The notes under the pieces: generated by a model
What the model was told of the DNA's origin: nothing
What the model saw: the letters and a program-made list of their open reading frames with translations, nothing else
Database searches by the model: none
Assembly (NCBI RefSeq): GCF_003390865.1
Contig: NZ_QMEJ01000002.1
Location: forward strand, 186,001-250,000
Origin: Tropicimonas sp. IMCC34011
Lineage (GTDB): Bacteria > Pseudomonadota > Alphaproteobacteria > Rhodobacterales > Rhodobacteraceae
DNA length: 64,000 bases
Direction of reading: 5' to 3'
Program-made: the position numbers and the translations under genes
Shown: positions 52,101 to 59,982 of the stretch, piece by piece
Layout: every line of letters begins with the position of its first letter
Position numbering within the stretch: the stretch's first letter is position 1

Positions 52101-53090
52101 CGCGGCACTGCGCCCGATACCGCCTGCGCGCCATTTCATCGGAACGCCGTCGATGTCCCGCTGCTCCACCTTGGGCTCGATGGCGCAAGAGCCGCATCGC
52201 AGGTCCCCTCCGAACCACGACACCACGAGGGAGACGGATCCGCACTCCGGCAACTCCTCCTCCAGGGCCAAGAGGGACGCCGCGAAGTCAGTGCGCCCCA
52301 GCGGCGAATGCGCGTTCACGGCCTCGTTCCGCCCGAGCCCGAACGCATGCCGCACGGGCGTCGTCGCCAGAGCGTACTCCCCCGTCCCCGGCACGAGCGC
52401 CACCGCCTTCACGACGTCCGACAGGCTCCGTACCGCGTCCGGGATCCCGTCCCCCTGCGCGGGCCGCACGACCTCGAATGTCAGCTGGGGAACCCGATTG
52501 CCGAATTCGCCCAGCGCCAGATCCTCGATGACGACATAGGCGATCCCGCGATAGGCTGGCGCCATCCCCTCGCCCTCGACCGCCTCGATCCGCGGATCCG
52601 GCAGCTGATCCTCCGAGCCGGTATAGACCCGCATGTCGAGCGATCCCGCAGGGAGCTCGATCCCGTCGGCCCAGACACGCCCCACCCTCAGGATCTCTCC
52701 CTCGCAGAGGGCCACGGCGAGCGAGACGCTGTAGCTGTAGCTCTTCGTCGTGACGGAGGAGCCACCGCCGCCGCCCTTGCCACCGCCGCTCTGCCGCGTC
52801 TTCTTGACGTGTTCCTCGAACTCGGTCGCCCAGATGACCTGCCCGGCCACCCGCACGCGCCCCCAGACGCGGCGGACCGGCGCCCCGTCGCTCGCCCCGG
52901 TGATGCGGTACCGGTCCAGCCGCGGCCCTTCGACGACCTCGCTGCCCGAGCCCATCAGGCGCTGGTCGATGACCTGACCGATGGACGCGCCGATCGCCCG
53001 TCCGATCACCGCGGACGACAGGCCGAGCACCGAACCGCCAACCATGCCGCCGACCGCCGCACCGGCCGCTGAAAGTAGGATTGTCGCCAT
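49152..53090 (-). CDS. GTA tail host-specificity protein (g15-like, TIM-barrel containing)
   Basis: The 1312-aa protein matches the large distal tail protein of Rhodobacter-type gene transfer agents. A short hydrophobic N-terminus (AAGAAVGGMVGGSVLGLSSA) leads to a beta region, a GTA TIM-barrel-like domain (about 390-720, with FCIGSEMRG and FTEIGCAAIDKGTNQPN), then phage-tail and fibronectin-like parts. It likely forms the tail tip megatron that contacts or penetrates the recipient envelope. It follows the NlpC/P60 gene by 12 nt. The length is in the expected range (about 1,300 aa). Confidence 0.93.
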   Translation of the reverse strand: MATILLSAAGAAVGGMVGGSVLGLSSAVIGRAIGASIGQVIDQRLMGSGSEVVEGPRLDRYRITGASDGAPVRRVWGRVRVAGQVIWATEFEEHVKKTRQSGGGKGGGGGSSVTTKSYSYSVSLAVALCEGEILRVGRVWADGIELPAGSLDMRVYTGSEDQLPDPRIEAVEGEGMAPAYRGIAYVVIEDLALGEFGNRVPQLTFEVVRPAQGDGIPDAVRSLSDVVKAVALVPGTGEYALATTPVRHAFGLGRNEAVNAHSPLGRTDFAASLLALEEELPECGSVSLVVSWFGGDLRCGSCAIEPKVEQRDIDGVPMKWRAGGIGRSAARTVPRIDERPIYGGTPADGSVIEAIRAIRETGREVMFYPFILMDQVAGNDLVDPWSGTTGQPALPWRGRVTTSLAPGLGGSPDGTVAAGTEVAAFFGAAEPGDFERTGGEVLYHGPDEWSFRRFILHYAHLCSLAGGVDSFCIGSEMRGVTQIRGAGGTYPAVAELVRLAADVRSILGVDTKIGYAADWSEYFGHHPQDGSGDVRFHLDPFWSQPAIDFVGIDNYMPLSDWRDGEAHADAEWGSIYNAAYLEANVAGGEGYDWYYPDTEARVAQRRMPIEDGAYAEPWVFRPKDLRGWWENPHHERIGGVRQTAPTDWVPGSKPIRFTEIGCAAIDKGTNQPNRFVDAKSSESGTPHHSDGTRDDLIQAQYLRAMTSYWGRSETNPVSDLYGGPMVDMTRAHVWAWDARPFPYFPALGDVWSDGENYARGHWLNGRTSGEDLGAVVAEICLRAGAGLPDVSGLHGTVRGFSVEDGREARGVLQPLMLAYGFEAIERDGRLMFRTRTGAQPVALSFDALAEADGIDGAVERIRAPKAEIAGRVRLTYLEAETDFEVRTAEAAFPGEPAPTVSHSERPLTLTPAEARGVVERWLAEARVARDGIRFAVPPSRLDLGAGDVVALGPEGGDGRYRIDRVEQGDVRIMEAVRVEPQIYVPSEAADARSAPRPWQPPMPVEPIFLDLPLLTGEEVPHAPHLAVAGDPWPGAVAVYSSGEDAGYGLDAVVEAPASVGVTEAPLLAASPGRWDLGPPLRVRMARGTLSSADGPAVLGGANALAIGSGAPGAWEIVQFAEAVLVGAETWELSRRLRGQAGTDAVMPAEWPAGSLVVLLDGTPEQIPAALSARGLARHYRIGPASLPMSDAAYVHRVESFDGTGLRPYAPAHLRARAMPDGDIEIGWIRRTRIGGDSWQGEEVPLGEETERYRLRVLAPGGAVLRETVTETPSFIYGAAERAADGPGPLTLSVAQISTTFGDGPQTRIEIHE

Positions 53091-53102
53091 CTTCTCTCGT
53101 CC

Positions 53103-53531
53103 TCAGGGCAGGATAAACCGCGCCACGATGCGGCGGGCCCAGGGCCGCGTCAGCGGGGATTCCACCACTGCGTGACCCTGGAATGCGTGAATGAAGCTGG
53201 GCCGGTCGCCCGTTTCGGCGGCGACGCCCAGATGCTTGGCGATACCGCCATGCCGCATCCGGAAGAGCAGGATGTCACCGGCCTCGGCGACCTCACCTCG
53301 CGGGCGTTCCGGCATCAATCGCCGCGCCGCAGCCCACATCCGCTCGTCGCCCTGCGGCTCCCCCCAGTCGAGCGTATAGGGCGGCACCCCGCCCGGCTCG
53401 TCTCCGTAGAGCGTGCGCCAGATCCCCCGCACGAGGCCGAGACAGTCGGTGCCGTGCCCCTGCACCGACGCGGCGTGGCGATAGGGCGTCCCGATCCAGC
53501 CTCTCGCGATCGCCACGACCTCGGGCCGCAT
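53103..53531 (-). CDS. GTA NlpC/P60 peptidase (g14-like)
   Basis: The 142-aa protein has the NlpC/P60 cysteine-peptidase motif: the nucleophile in GTDCLGLVRGIW near residue 31 and the catalytic histidine in GGIAKHLGVAA near 106. Such tail peptidases cut peptidoglycan crosslinks during entry into the recipient cell. The ATG at 53529-53531 shares one base with the g13-like stop (TGATG). A long overlapping frame on the same strand is a shadow. Length equals that of the GTA homologue family. Confidence 0.92.
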   Translation of the reverse strand: MRPEVVAIARGWIGTPYRHAASVQGHGTDCLGLVRGIWRTLYGDEPGGVPPYTLDWGEPQGDERMWAAARRLMPERPRGEVAEAGDILLFRMRHGGIAKHLGVAAETGDRPSFIHAFQGHAVVESPLTRPWARRIVARFILP

Positions 53532-54475
53532 CAATACCGATCTCTGGCAGCCTCGAACGCCGCCTTGATGTCCTCTGCGACCCTTCGCCCGGCACGGCTC
53601 CCCCCATGGTTCCCGCCCTTGCGCTTCGGATAGGAGGTCAGCCAGTCCTCGCCCGGGACATGCGGAAAGCCGCGGTAGTTGACGAAGTTGTCGAACTTGC
53701 CGATGCAGGTCGTATCGCGCTTGTCGCATCCCGCCTCGACCCTCAGCCGATCCCCCGGCGAGACCTCGGCGCGGATCTCCTCCCAAAGCTCGATCCGCCT
53801 GAGGATCCCCTCCGCCCGGTCCTCCTTGATCGCTCCGATGAGCCCGGCAGCGCGTCCCGACAGGATCTGCGCGCGGCCCCTCTCGAACCACCGCCGCGCA
53901 TGGCCCTCCGCGCCCGCGATCCAGAAGATCCGTCCTGCCTCGACCACCGTGATCTCGGCCTCGACGGAAAGACCGGGCGCGTCCAGATCTACGCCGCAGG
54001 ACGCATCCCCCAGCACCGCCGCGCACCCGGTCTGGTAGATGCGCCCGGTCGGCCGGTTGAGCGTCTCCGTCCGCCCCCTGAGATCCGCCCGAAACGCCCC
54101 GCCATCCCTGACGACCTCCCCGAGATTCCCCGCGAACACCACCGTCCTTGCTGCGGGATCGGTCCAGTCCACCAACCATTCCGTGACCTCGGCGCCATCG
54201 TATCGCCCGGCGAGGATATCCTCCTCCGTGATCGCGTCCGCAGACAGGAGCCCCGCCGCTTCCGTGTTGTCTACCGACAGTCCGGTGGACTGAGCGACCG
54301 CCCGCGCCGACAGCCCTGCATCCGCCCGGAAGACCGTTCCGCCGAATTCGAGCGGTTGATCGTGATCGGTGAAACCCAGCGTCACACCATCCCCCCGGAC
54401 AATCGCCCAGGCACGGCAGACGGTACTGGCGCCCGCCTTCATCCGCGCCGCCAGCGTCTCCCGTCCCCCGCTCAC
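53531..54475 (-). CDS. GTA baseplate hub/DUF2163 protein (g13-like)
   Basis: A GTG at 54473-54475 overlaps the g12-like stop (GTGA) and gives 314 aa. It is preferred over an ATG 11 codons on because it restores the short helix before CRAWAIVRGDGVTLGFTDHD. DUF2163 features are that segment and FDNFVNYRGFPHVPGEDWLT near the C-terminus, where cysteines in GCAAVLGDASCGVD and CDKRDTTCIGKF suggest an iron-sulfur or metal site as reported for the GTA hub. It bridges tail tube and tip. Confidence 0.9.
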   Translation of the reverse strand: MSGGRETLAARMKAGASTVCRAWAIVRGDGVTLGFTDHDQPLEFGGTVFRADAGLSARAVAQSTGLSVDNTEAAGLLSADAITEEDILAGRYDGAEVTEWLVDWTDPAARTVVFAGNLGEVVRDGGAFRADLRGRTETLNRPTGRIYQTGCAAVLGDASCGVDLDAPGLSVEAEITVVEAGRIFWIAGAEGHARRWFERGRAQILSGRAAGLIGAIKEDRAEGILRRIELWEEIRAEVSPGDRLRVEAGCDKRDTTCIGKFDNFVNYRGFPHVPGEDWLTSYPKRKGGNHGGSRAGRRVAEDIKAAFEAARDRY

Positions 54476-55107
54476 AGCCGAACCTCGACGACGGGGACGT
54501 TCGGAACCTCGCCGGCCTGGAAGCTCGCGACGGACACCTCGATCCGGTCCGTGTCGAACCGCACCGGCACGTCGAACTCGAACCCCGCCGTGACACGGAC
54601 CCCGATATCGGGCGCCTCGGCGAAGGTGAGGACACCGCGCGCTGCGTCGAGCTCCCAGTGGACCCCGTCCCGCAGCTCGTCCCCCTCGAGGCCCGCGCGC
54701 ACGGTTCCGTCCACCGGCTTCAGGATCGGGCGAACGTACTCCGCATCTCCCGAACGGTAGGTCTTCGACAGGGCGAACTCGCGCCGGACCCCGTCCCCCT
54801 CGCCGATGATCTGGTCCTCGAAATCGATGTTTCCGGACGGCGCGCAGGACGTGAAGTCGGACCAGTCCTTCCAGCGAAAGCCGATGAGTTGCCCGCGCCG
54901 CGCCTCGAAGAACGAGATGAGGCGCGCGATGTCGTCGAGTGAGCACAAGGCAAGCCCCGCATCGTAGCGCCGCCGCGAATGGGCCCAGGGCGTGTTGCGC
55001 TCCTCGAAGCCGTTCACCAGCGCCGCAATCTCCGTCCGACGCTCCGGCCCGCCCACCGAACCGAAGGAAAGAGATGTCGGGAAGCGTATGTCGTGGAAAT
55101 CCTTCAT
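54472..55107 (-). CDS. GTA distal tail protein, DUF2460 (g12-like)
   Basis: The 211-aa protein begins MKDFHDIRFPTSLSFGSVGG and has FEARRGQLIGFRWKDWSDFT, typical of DUF2460 (TIGR02217) proteins of GTA and phage tails. It forms the distal tail ring that attaches the hub. The stop overlaps the g13-like start by 4 nt and the ATG lies 10 nt after the tape-measure stop. Tail-protein genes of this set occur in the canonical order here. Confidence 0.93.
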   Translation of the reverse strand: MKDFHDIRFPTSLSFGSVGGPERRTEIAALVNGFEERNTPWAHSRRRYDAGLALCSLDDIARLISFFEARRGQLIGFRWKDWSDFTSCAPSGNIDFEDQIIGEGDGVRREFALSKTYRSGDAEYVRPILKPVDGTVRAGLEGDELRDGVHWELDAARGVLTFAEAPDIGVRVTAGFEFDVPVRFDTDRIEVSVASFQAGEVPNVPVVEVRL

Positions 55108-55117
55108 GTTGCCTCCT

Positions 55118-55774
55118 TCAGCGATTGCGCTGACCGCGTGCGAGCGCCCGGCCCATCTGCGCCGCGATCTGTCCCTGGCTGCGCTGGAAGCCGGCCACGT
55201 CCGGCGTCCGGACGTTCACGACCACATTGACCGGACGCCCCCCGCCGCCCGCCGAGACGCCGAGCCGACCATCCGCGCCGCGCGTAAGCGGCATGATCGC
55301 CTCCGGTCCCGCCTCGCCCATCAGCCCGCTACCGCCGCGCATCGCGAACGTCGTCGGGGATGTCACCACGCCCCCCTTCGCGAACGGCATGACGCGCCCC
55401 GCCGAGAACGTCCCGCCATCCGCGAACGCTGCCGCCGAGCCGATCCGGGCCAGCTGCTGCGCAACGACCCCGCCAAGGGTCTTCGTCACGGGTTTCATCG
55501 CCGCGGTGTAGGTCGCACCGGCGATCGACTGCGCCACACCGCGCAAGGTGTCCGAAAGCCGCGCCCCGTCCAGCGTCAGGTCCTTGAACGCCCGTCTCAG
55601 ACCCCGGTCGATCCCTCCGCCGAGAGCACCGACGCTCCCGGTCGCCGCGGAGAGGCTTCCCCGCATCCGCTCGAGTTCGGCGCTGAAGACCGCCGTCATC
55701 GTTCCGGCATCGTCGAGCTGGTCCTCGAGCGCTTCCATCTCGGCGCGGATCGCATCCGTTTCTTCAGGCCCCAT
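55118..55774 (-). CDS. GTA tape-measure protein (g11-like)
   Basis: The ATG at 55772-55774 (MGPEETDAIRAEMEALEDQL) has GGAGG 8 nt upstream and gives 218 aa; another ATG 12 nt further upstream is less well placed. The N-terminal helical part is followed by glycine-rich ADGGTFSAGRVMPFAKGGVV and the tape-measure tail FAMRGGSGLMGEAGPEAIMP. The short length matches the short-tailed Rhodobacter GTA. It overlaps the g10.1-like gene by 11 nt and sets tail length. Confidence 0.9.
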   Translation of the reverse strand: MGPEETDAIRAEMEALEDQLDDAGTMTAVFSAELERMRGSLSAATGSVGALGGGIDRGLRRAFKDLTLDGARLSDTLRGVAQSIAGATYTAAMKPVTKTLGGVVAQQLARIGSAAAFADGGTFSAGRVMPFAKGGVVTSPTTFAMRGGSGLMGEAGPEAIMPLTRGADGRLGVSAGGGGRPVNVVVNVRTPDVAGFQRSQGQIAAQMGRALARGQRNR

Positions 55775-55961
55775 CGCCGCCTCCATCGTTACTATCGGGA
55801 AAGGCGCGGGCGAGCTCTGCAAGCCGCGCGCGCGTGAGTGGCGGAGCCTCAGTTTCGAGGCCGAGCATCAACGCAAGCTCCGCCGGGGTCAGGCACCAGA
55901 ACGCATCAGGTCTCATCCCCAGCCCGCCAAGGCCGAGGCGCATCAGGCCCGCCCAGTCCAT
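55764..55961 (-). CDS. GTA small protein g10.1-like (rcc01693-type)
   Basis: The 65-aa product starts MDWAGLMRLGLGGLGMRPDA and contains FWCLTPAELALMLGLE, the tail assembly-chaperone type motif of phage TIGR02216 proteins. It is short but lies in the exact slot between the g10-like and tape-measure genes. Its ATG (55959-55961) shares one base with the g10 stop (TGATG). Such proteins aid tail assembly and are probably not in the mature particle. It is a small gene that a length filter would drop. Confidence 0.85.
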   Translation of the reverse strand: MDWAGLMRLGLGGLGMRPDAFWCLTPAELALMLGLETEAPPLTRARLAELARAFPDSNDGGGDGA

Positions 55962-56278
55962 CAGCGTTCGGGCGGCGCGAAGGCGCGCGCCAGAAGCTGC
56001 GCCGCGAGCCGCGCGGCCTCCACCGGTCCACCCCGGATCTCCGCTCGCACGAGATCGGCCGCGCGTCCGTCCCAGCCGCCACCGCGGAGCCCGGCCACGA
56101 TCAGCGCAAGGACATCCGTCGCGGAAAAGCAGCCGGCCTCGAAACGCTCGACCAGCTCCACCAGCGTTTCCGTCTGCAGCTCCGCCTCCAGCTCCGCCAG
56201 CGACCCGAGCGTCAGCTTCGCCCGATGCGCGACACCGTCGAGCACCACCTCGACTTCTCCGGCCCATGGATTGGCCAT
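55961..56278 (-). CDS. GTA tail protein g10-like (gene transfer agent family)
   Basis: The 105-aa protein (MANPWAGEVEVVLDGVAHRA, then GSLAELEAELQTETLVELVE) matches the small GTA g10 / phage tail-chaperone family. Together with the next small gene it forms the pair that precedes the tape measure, as in many siphophages. It likely assists tail tube assembly around the tape-measure protein. ATG at 56276-56278 shares one base with the g9-like stop. Confidence 0.88.
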   Translation of the reverse strand: MANPWAGEVEVVLDGVAHRAKLTLGSLAELEAELQTETLVELVERFEAGCFSATDVLALIVAGLRGGGWDGRAADLVRAEIRGGPVEAARLAAQLLARAFAPPER

Positions 56279-56694
56279 CAGGAGAGCGCCGTGAAGGACA
56301 GACGCCCCGCAGAGGCTAGCGACAGCTCGAACGTGGCCTCCCCGTCATGCGAGCCGGCATACTCGATGGCGACAATCTGGAACGCCCCCTCGATGATCCC
56401 GAAGGACGGGATCACCACCTGGAAGTCCGGCGTCGCCCCGTCGAAGAAAATCTGTCGCGCCCGCTCGTCGGTATCGGCATCGCGGAACACCCCCGATCCG
56501 CTGATCGACGCGCTGCGGGCGCCGGCCCCTGCCAGGAGCTCGCGCCAGCCCCCCTGGCTCTCGAGCGACGTGACGTCCACGGTCTCGGCGTTGAACGACA
56601 GACGGCTCGCCCGCAGACCGGCGATGGTCTGGAACTGCCCGGCTCCCGTCAGGTCGAGCTTGATCAGCAGGTCCCTGCCCGATTGTGCGGCCAT
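56278..56694 (-). CDS. GTA major tail tube protein (g9-like)
   Basis: The 138-aa protein (MAAQSGRDLLIKLDLTGAGQ, FQTIAGLRASRLSFNAETVD, VTSLESQGGWRELLAGAG) is the phage/GTA major tail protein. Rings of it stack into the tail tube. The ATG at 56692-56694 follows the g8-like stop by 27 nt. Length equals the family. As a structural protein needed in many copies it should be well translated. Confidence 0.94.
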   Translation of the reverse strand: MAAQSGRDLLIKLDLTGAGQFQTIAGLRASRLSFNAETVDVTSLESQGGWRELLAGAGARSASISGSGVFRDADTDERARQIFFDGATPDFQVVIPSFGIIEGAFQIVAIEYAGSHDGEATFELSLASAGRLSFTALS

Positions 56695-56721
56695 GATGCC
56701 TCTCCCGATAGTTGTCTGAAA

Positions 56722-57135
56722 TCACGCGCTCGCATCGACACGGATGTCGAAGCGCAGGTCGATGGTGCGGCCCTCGCCGCCCCGCTGACGCTTTGCGATG
56801 GCGCGGGCAAAGCGCAGGCTCACGACCCGGCCGCCCGCCAGGGCGGGTCTCGCTCCGTCGAGGGCGATCGAGATCGCAGCCGCCGCCTCCTTGGCCGCGG
56901 CGAACCCCGCCGTGACGGAGACGACCCGGAGGCTTACCCGGTGCCACGCCCCCGCCCCGCCGCTGTCCCCCGCCGCCCGTACGCTTTCCTCGCCGAGCGT
57001 GACGTAGAGCGGTGGCACGGCGCCCGGCGGCGCCGCGTCGAAGATGTCGCCACCGACGAGCGCCGTGAGTGTGGCGTCGGCCGTCAGGAGGCCGAAGATC
57101 GCGCTCTGGACCTCAAGTCCAAGGGCGTAGCTCAT
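56722..57135 (-). CDS. GTA tail terminator/DUF3168 protein (g8-like)
   Basis: The ATG at 57133-57135 (MSYALGLEVQSAIFGLLTAD) overlaps the g7-like stop (ATGA) and gives 137 aa. DUF3168 features include GGDIFDAAPPGAVPPLYVTL and the C-terminal RTIDLRFDIRVDA. It closes the tail end that joins the head. The longer overlapping frame on the same strand does not carry family features. Confidence 0.9.
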   Translation of the reverse strand: MSYALGLEVQSAIFGLLTADATLTALVGGDIFDAAPPGAVPPLYVTLGEESVRAAGDSGGAGAWHRVSLRVVSVTAGFAAAKEAAAAISIALDGARPALAGGRVVSLRFARAIAKRQRGGEGRTIDLRFDIRVDASA

Positions 57136-57473
57136 GACCGTACCCCCTCCTCGCTCGCGTGGCACAGAAGGTAGCGGCCCTCGATATCCCCTTCCGCCAC
57201 GGCATTGATGCGAAACTTGCGCGCGCCCATGGCGAAGCGCTGCCCCGCAACCGGACGGGCAAGGTTGCCTTCGGGGGACGCACGGACCGTGATCCGCCAC
57301 TGCACCCGCGTGCCCGGCAAGTCGCCGAGACCGGCCTCCCGCGCTGCCCCGGCCTTGAGTTCCCCCCAGAGCGAGCCGAGCGCTCTCCACCCGGTCCGAA
57401 CGCCGCCATGTCCGTCCGGCACGCGCTCCCTTGCCTCGAGCACGAGGGAGCGATTCAGCCTTGGCACGGTCAT
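57132..57473 (-). CDS. GTA head-tail closure/adaptor protein (g7-like)
   Basis: The ATG at 57471-57473 (MTVPRLNRSLVLEARERVPD) gives 113 aa. It matches the phage head-tail adaptor (DUF or gp9-like) of the GTA set: GHGGVRTGWRALGSLWGELK and the segment ending YLLCHASEEGVRS. It fills the gap between connector and tail terminator. It overlaps both neighbours by 4 nt. Confidence 0.9.
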   Translation of the reverse strand: MTVPRLNRSLVLEARERVPDGHGGVRTGWRALGSLWGELKAGAAREAGLGDLPGTRVQWRITVRASPEGNLARPVAGQRFAMGARKFRINAVAEGDIEGRYLLCHASEEGVRS

Positions 57474-58054
57474 GCCCGCCGCCCCCCGAGCCGCACCTGA
57501 CGCCACGGACCGAGAAGAACGGAGATATCCGCAGGCGGCCCCTTCGCCTCGCCGGTGCGATACTCGTAGAACTTCGCCGCCTGGATCAGGACCGCCTGCG
57601 CCAGATCCGCGGGAACGCTCTCCCAGTCGTCGCCGAAGCCAGCCGTGAGATGCACCATGACCGTCCCGCCCTGCGGCGCAGACGGAAACGGCCGATCCCT
57701 CGCCACCAGCCGCGGGCGCCGCCAATCCGGGGCCAATCGCCAGCGGTCCTCCGCAAGGGGGATCTCAGCTCCCACCCGGTTCGTGTAGGTGATCTGCGTC
57801 ACCGCCGCGATCGGCGCGATCGGCAGATCGACGCTCGCACCGCCGGGCCATCTCTCGGGAGCCCAGAGGAAACTGCGCGCGAGGAGCGACAGCCCCGTGC
57901 CGGCCTCGACGGCGGCCATCGCCGCCCGCAGGATCGTCTCCACGAGCGGGGTCTCCGCGCCATCGTCGGAAAATCCCCGTCCCAGACGGAGATGCGCGTT
58001 CAGCTCGGCCACCGGCAGGGCCGACGCGGGACACGCGCTCAGTTCGGTCAGCAT
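57470..58054 (-). CDS. GTA head-tail connector (g6-like)
   Basis: The ATG at 58052-58054 has an AGGAGG site and gives 194 aa. The N-terminus is MLTELSACPASALPVAELNA, then HLRLGRGFSDDGAETPLVET and SYEYRTGEAKGP-type helices near the C-terminus, matching the phiE125 gp8/GTA g6 family. It binds the portal ring and continues the DNA channel. A stem-loop lies between the capsid stop and this ribosome site. Confidence 0.9.
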   Translation of the reverse strand: MLTELSACPASALPVAELNAHLRLGRGFSDDGAETPLVETILRAAMAAVEAGTGLSLLARSFLWAPERWPGGASVDLPIAPIAAVTQITYTNRVGAEIPLAEDRWRLAPDWRRPRLVARDRPFPSAPQGGTVMVHLTAGFGDDWESVPADLAQAVLIQAAKFYEYRTGEAKGPPADISVLLGPWRQVRLGGRRA

Positions 58055-58096
58055 CGGGGTATCCTCCTTGGCCGCCGCGACGTCGTCATGATGGAG

Positions 58097-58127
58097 GGGC
58101 GGCGCCCGGTCCCCCGGCCCGCCGCCC
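58097..58127 (-). other. stem-loop downstream of the capsid gene
   Basis: GGGCGGCG (58097-58104) pairs perfectly with CGCCGCCC (58120-58127) in the 82-nt gap between capsid and connector genes. It may act as an mRNA processing or stability element that raises capsid expression relative to the rest; a partial terminator is the alternative. Confidence 0.55.
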
Positions 58128-58136
58128 GGCTTCGGT

Positions 58137-59318
58137 TCAGCTTGCGGAGAACCGCATGACCTTGATCGCGCTGAAATCCGTGACATCCCCGCCGATCCGC
58201 TTGGTCGCGTAGAACAGGACATACGGCTTGGCGGAGAACGGATCGCGGAGCACCCGCAGGTCCGGCCGTTCGGCGATCGTATAGCCGGCACCGAAATCGC
58301 CGAAAGCGAGGGCCGCGGCGCCGGGCGCGATGTCCGGCATGTCCTCGGCGATCACCACCCGGTACCCGAGGAGCCGCGCAGGCTCCCCCTCGGCCAGGCC
58401 GTCGCTCCAGAGGAACCGCCCATCCGCGTCTTTCAGCTTGCGCACGGCACCCGCCGTTCGGGAGTTCATCACGAAAACGCCGTTCGCCCGGTACTCGGCT
58501 CCGAGTGCGTAGACGAGGTCGATCAGCGGATCGGCCTCGGCAAAGTCGCCCTCGGCCCCCGAGGCCACGCTGCCGATCTGACCCCAGCCCGGATCGACGT
58601 CTTCCGAGATCGGATGCGTCAGGAATCCCCGCGGCATGTCGAGGCCGTCCCCGAGGACGAACGCCGCCGCTTCGGCCCGCGCAAACCGCTGGGCGATCCG
58701 GTCCGCCAGCCAACCGTCGATATCGAAGGCGCTGTCATCGAGGAGCCGCTGACTGGCCTTCGGCATCGCCGACAGCTCGTGCAGCGCAATCGCGATCTTC
58801 TCGATTTGCGGCGTGTCGCTGTCGCTCGGCGCCGCAGTCTCGCTGCCCCAGCCCGACCCCAACTCGCCGTGATCCACGAGCACGTCGAAGCTGCCCGCCT
58901 CCACCTGGGCCACCGTTGCCACGCTCCGGATCGATGCCGAGGAGCGCAGAACGGTCGAGATCCGCTCCGCCGTGTCGGGATCGACGAGGTAACCACCATC
59001 GGCCGCCACCGTCGTCGTCATCGACTTGCCCTCGAGCTCCAGCCCGCGAAGGCCGTCATCGTCGCCGTTGCGCAGGTAGGTATCGAGCGCCTTGCGGTGG
59101 GGCGCGACATCATCCCGCGTCGTTTCAAGGGCGTGACGCGCGGTGGCGGAAAGGGTCTTGCGGTCCAGCATGGTCAGTCGCTCGTCCTGTTTGTTCAGTT
59201 TGCGGGTGATGTCGGCGCGGAACCGCCCGACTTCGCGCAGAAATCCGTCCATTGCGGCCCGGATGTCCCCGTCGGGCGCACCTTTCCCGCCCGTGGCTCG
59301 TGCCTCGGTCTCGCTCAT
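58137..59318 (-). CDS. GTA major capsid protein (HK97 fold, g5-like)
   Basis: The 393-aa protein has an N-terminal coiled-coil scaffold region (about 15-75), then the HK97-fold domain (from about 95: DTYLRNGDDDGLRGLELEGK). The last part carries GYRVVIAEDMPDIAPGAAAL and the final KRIGGDVTDFSAIKVMRFSA that match the GTA/phage MCP. The N-terminal part is expected to be removed by the prohead protease encoded upstream. The gene is followed by a stem-loop and precedes the connector gene. Confidence 0.95.
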   Translation of the reverse strand: MSETEARATGGKGAPDGDIRAAMDGFLREVGRFRADITRKLNKQDERLTMLDRKTLSATARHALETTRDDVAPHRKALDTYLRNGDDDGLRGLELEGKSMTTTVAADGGYLVDPDTAERISTVLRSSASIRSVATVAQVEAGSFDVLVDHGELGSGWGSETAAPSDSDTPQIEKIAIALHELSAMPKASQRLLDDSAFDIDGWLADRIAQRFARAEAAAFVLGDGLDMPRGFLTHPISEDVDPGWGQIGSVASGAEGDFAEADPLIDLVYALGAEYRANGVFVMNSRTAGAVRKLKDADGRFLWSDGLAEGEPARLLGYRVVIAEDMPDIAPGAAALAFGDFGAGYTIAERPDLRVLRDPFSAKPYVLFYATKRIGGDVTDFSAIKVMRFSAS

Positions 59319-59368
59319 CGCTCGTCCTTTTCGCTGCTGTCAGTTCGTCCGCCCGGAGCTGTCCGGGG

Positions 59369-59971
59369 TCAGGCTCCGTTGATCGCGGCAAGCCGCCGCC
59401 GCGCCGTCTCGAAGGCCCGGGCCAGCTCGTCTCCACGCTCCGGGGCCGAGCGCCCGGTCTTGACGGTATCGGCCCCCGCCGCCGCGATCCGCGCTTCGAT
59501 CTGCATCGGGAACGTCACCAGAGACACCTCCCACAGATCGATCTCGCGCAGGACCCGGACGCCGTCCACGTCGCGCTCCGCCCGTGTCGTGCGGTATCCG
59601 ATGGAAAGGCCCTCGATTGCCCCCGCCGAGAGGAGCGCAGCCGCTTCCCGCGCCCGTGCCACTTCGGGCAGGAGCCGTCCCTGAACGAGAAGCCCCGTCG
59701 CATCCTCCCGCACCATGTCCCAGACACCGATGGGCTGTGCCGGGTCGTGCTGCCAGAGCATCTTCACCCGCCGCCCGCTTCGCTCCAGCGCCGCGAGCCC
59801 CTTGGCGAACGCGCCTTCGGCCACCCTGTCCCCGCCGCGGTCCTGCCGCCCGAAAAGCGACGCATACCCTGAGATCCGAAGCCCCTCGCCGATCACCGGC
59901 CTGTCGCCGAGCACGCAAAACTTGCGCTCCAGCGCGATGCCCTCCGTCCTGTCGCCCGCATCCATCCGCAT
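59369..59971 (-). CDS. GTA prohead protease (HK97 family, g4-like)
   Basis: The product is about 200 aa (MRMDAGDRTEGIALERKFCV). Protease motifs: catalytic histidine in WQHDPAQPIGVWD near residue 73 and serine in IEGLSIGYRT near 118, with RISGYASLFGRQDRGGD upstream. It trims the capsid protein during head maturation. Two ATGs (59969-59971 and 59963-59965) follow GGAGGGGAG; the second has better spacing, so the true N-terminus may be two residues shorter. It starts 12 nt after the portal stop. Confidence 0.92.
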   Translation of the reverse strand: MRMDAGDRTEGIALERKFCVLGDRPVIGEGLRISGYASLFGRQDRGGDRVAEGAFAKGLAALERSGRRVKMLWQHDPAQPIGVWDMVREDATGLLVQGRLLPEVARAREAAALLSAGAIEGLSIGYRTTRAERDVDGVRVLREIDLWEVSLVTFPMQIEARIAAAGADTVKTGRSAPERGDELARAFETARRRLAAINGA

Positions 59972-59982
59972 CTCCCCTCCGC

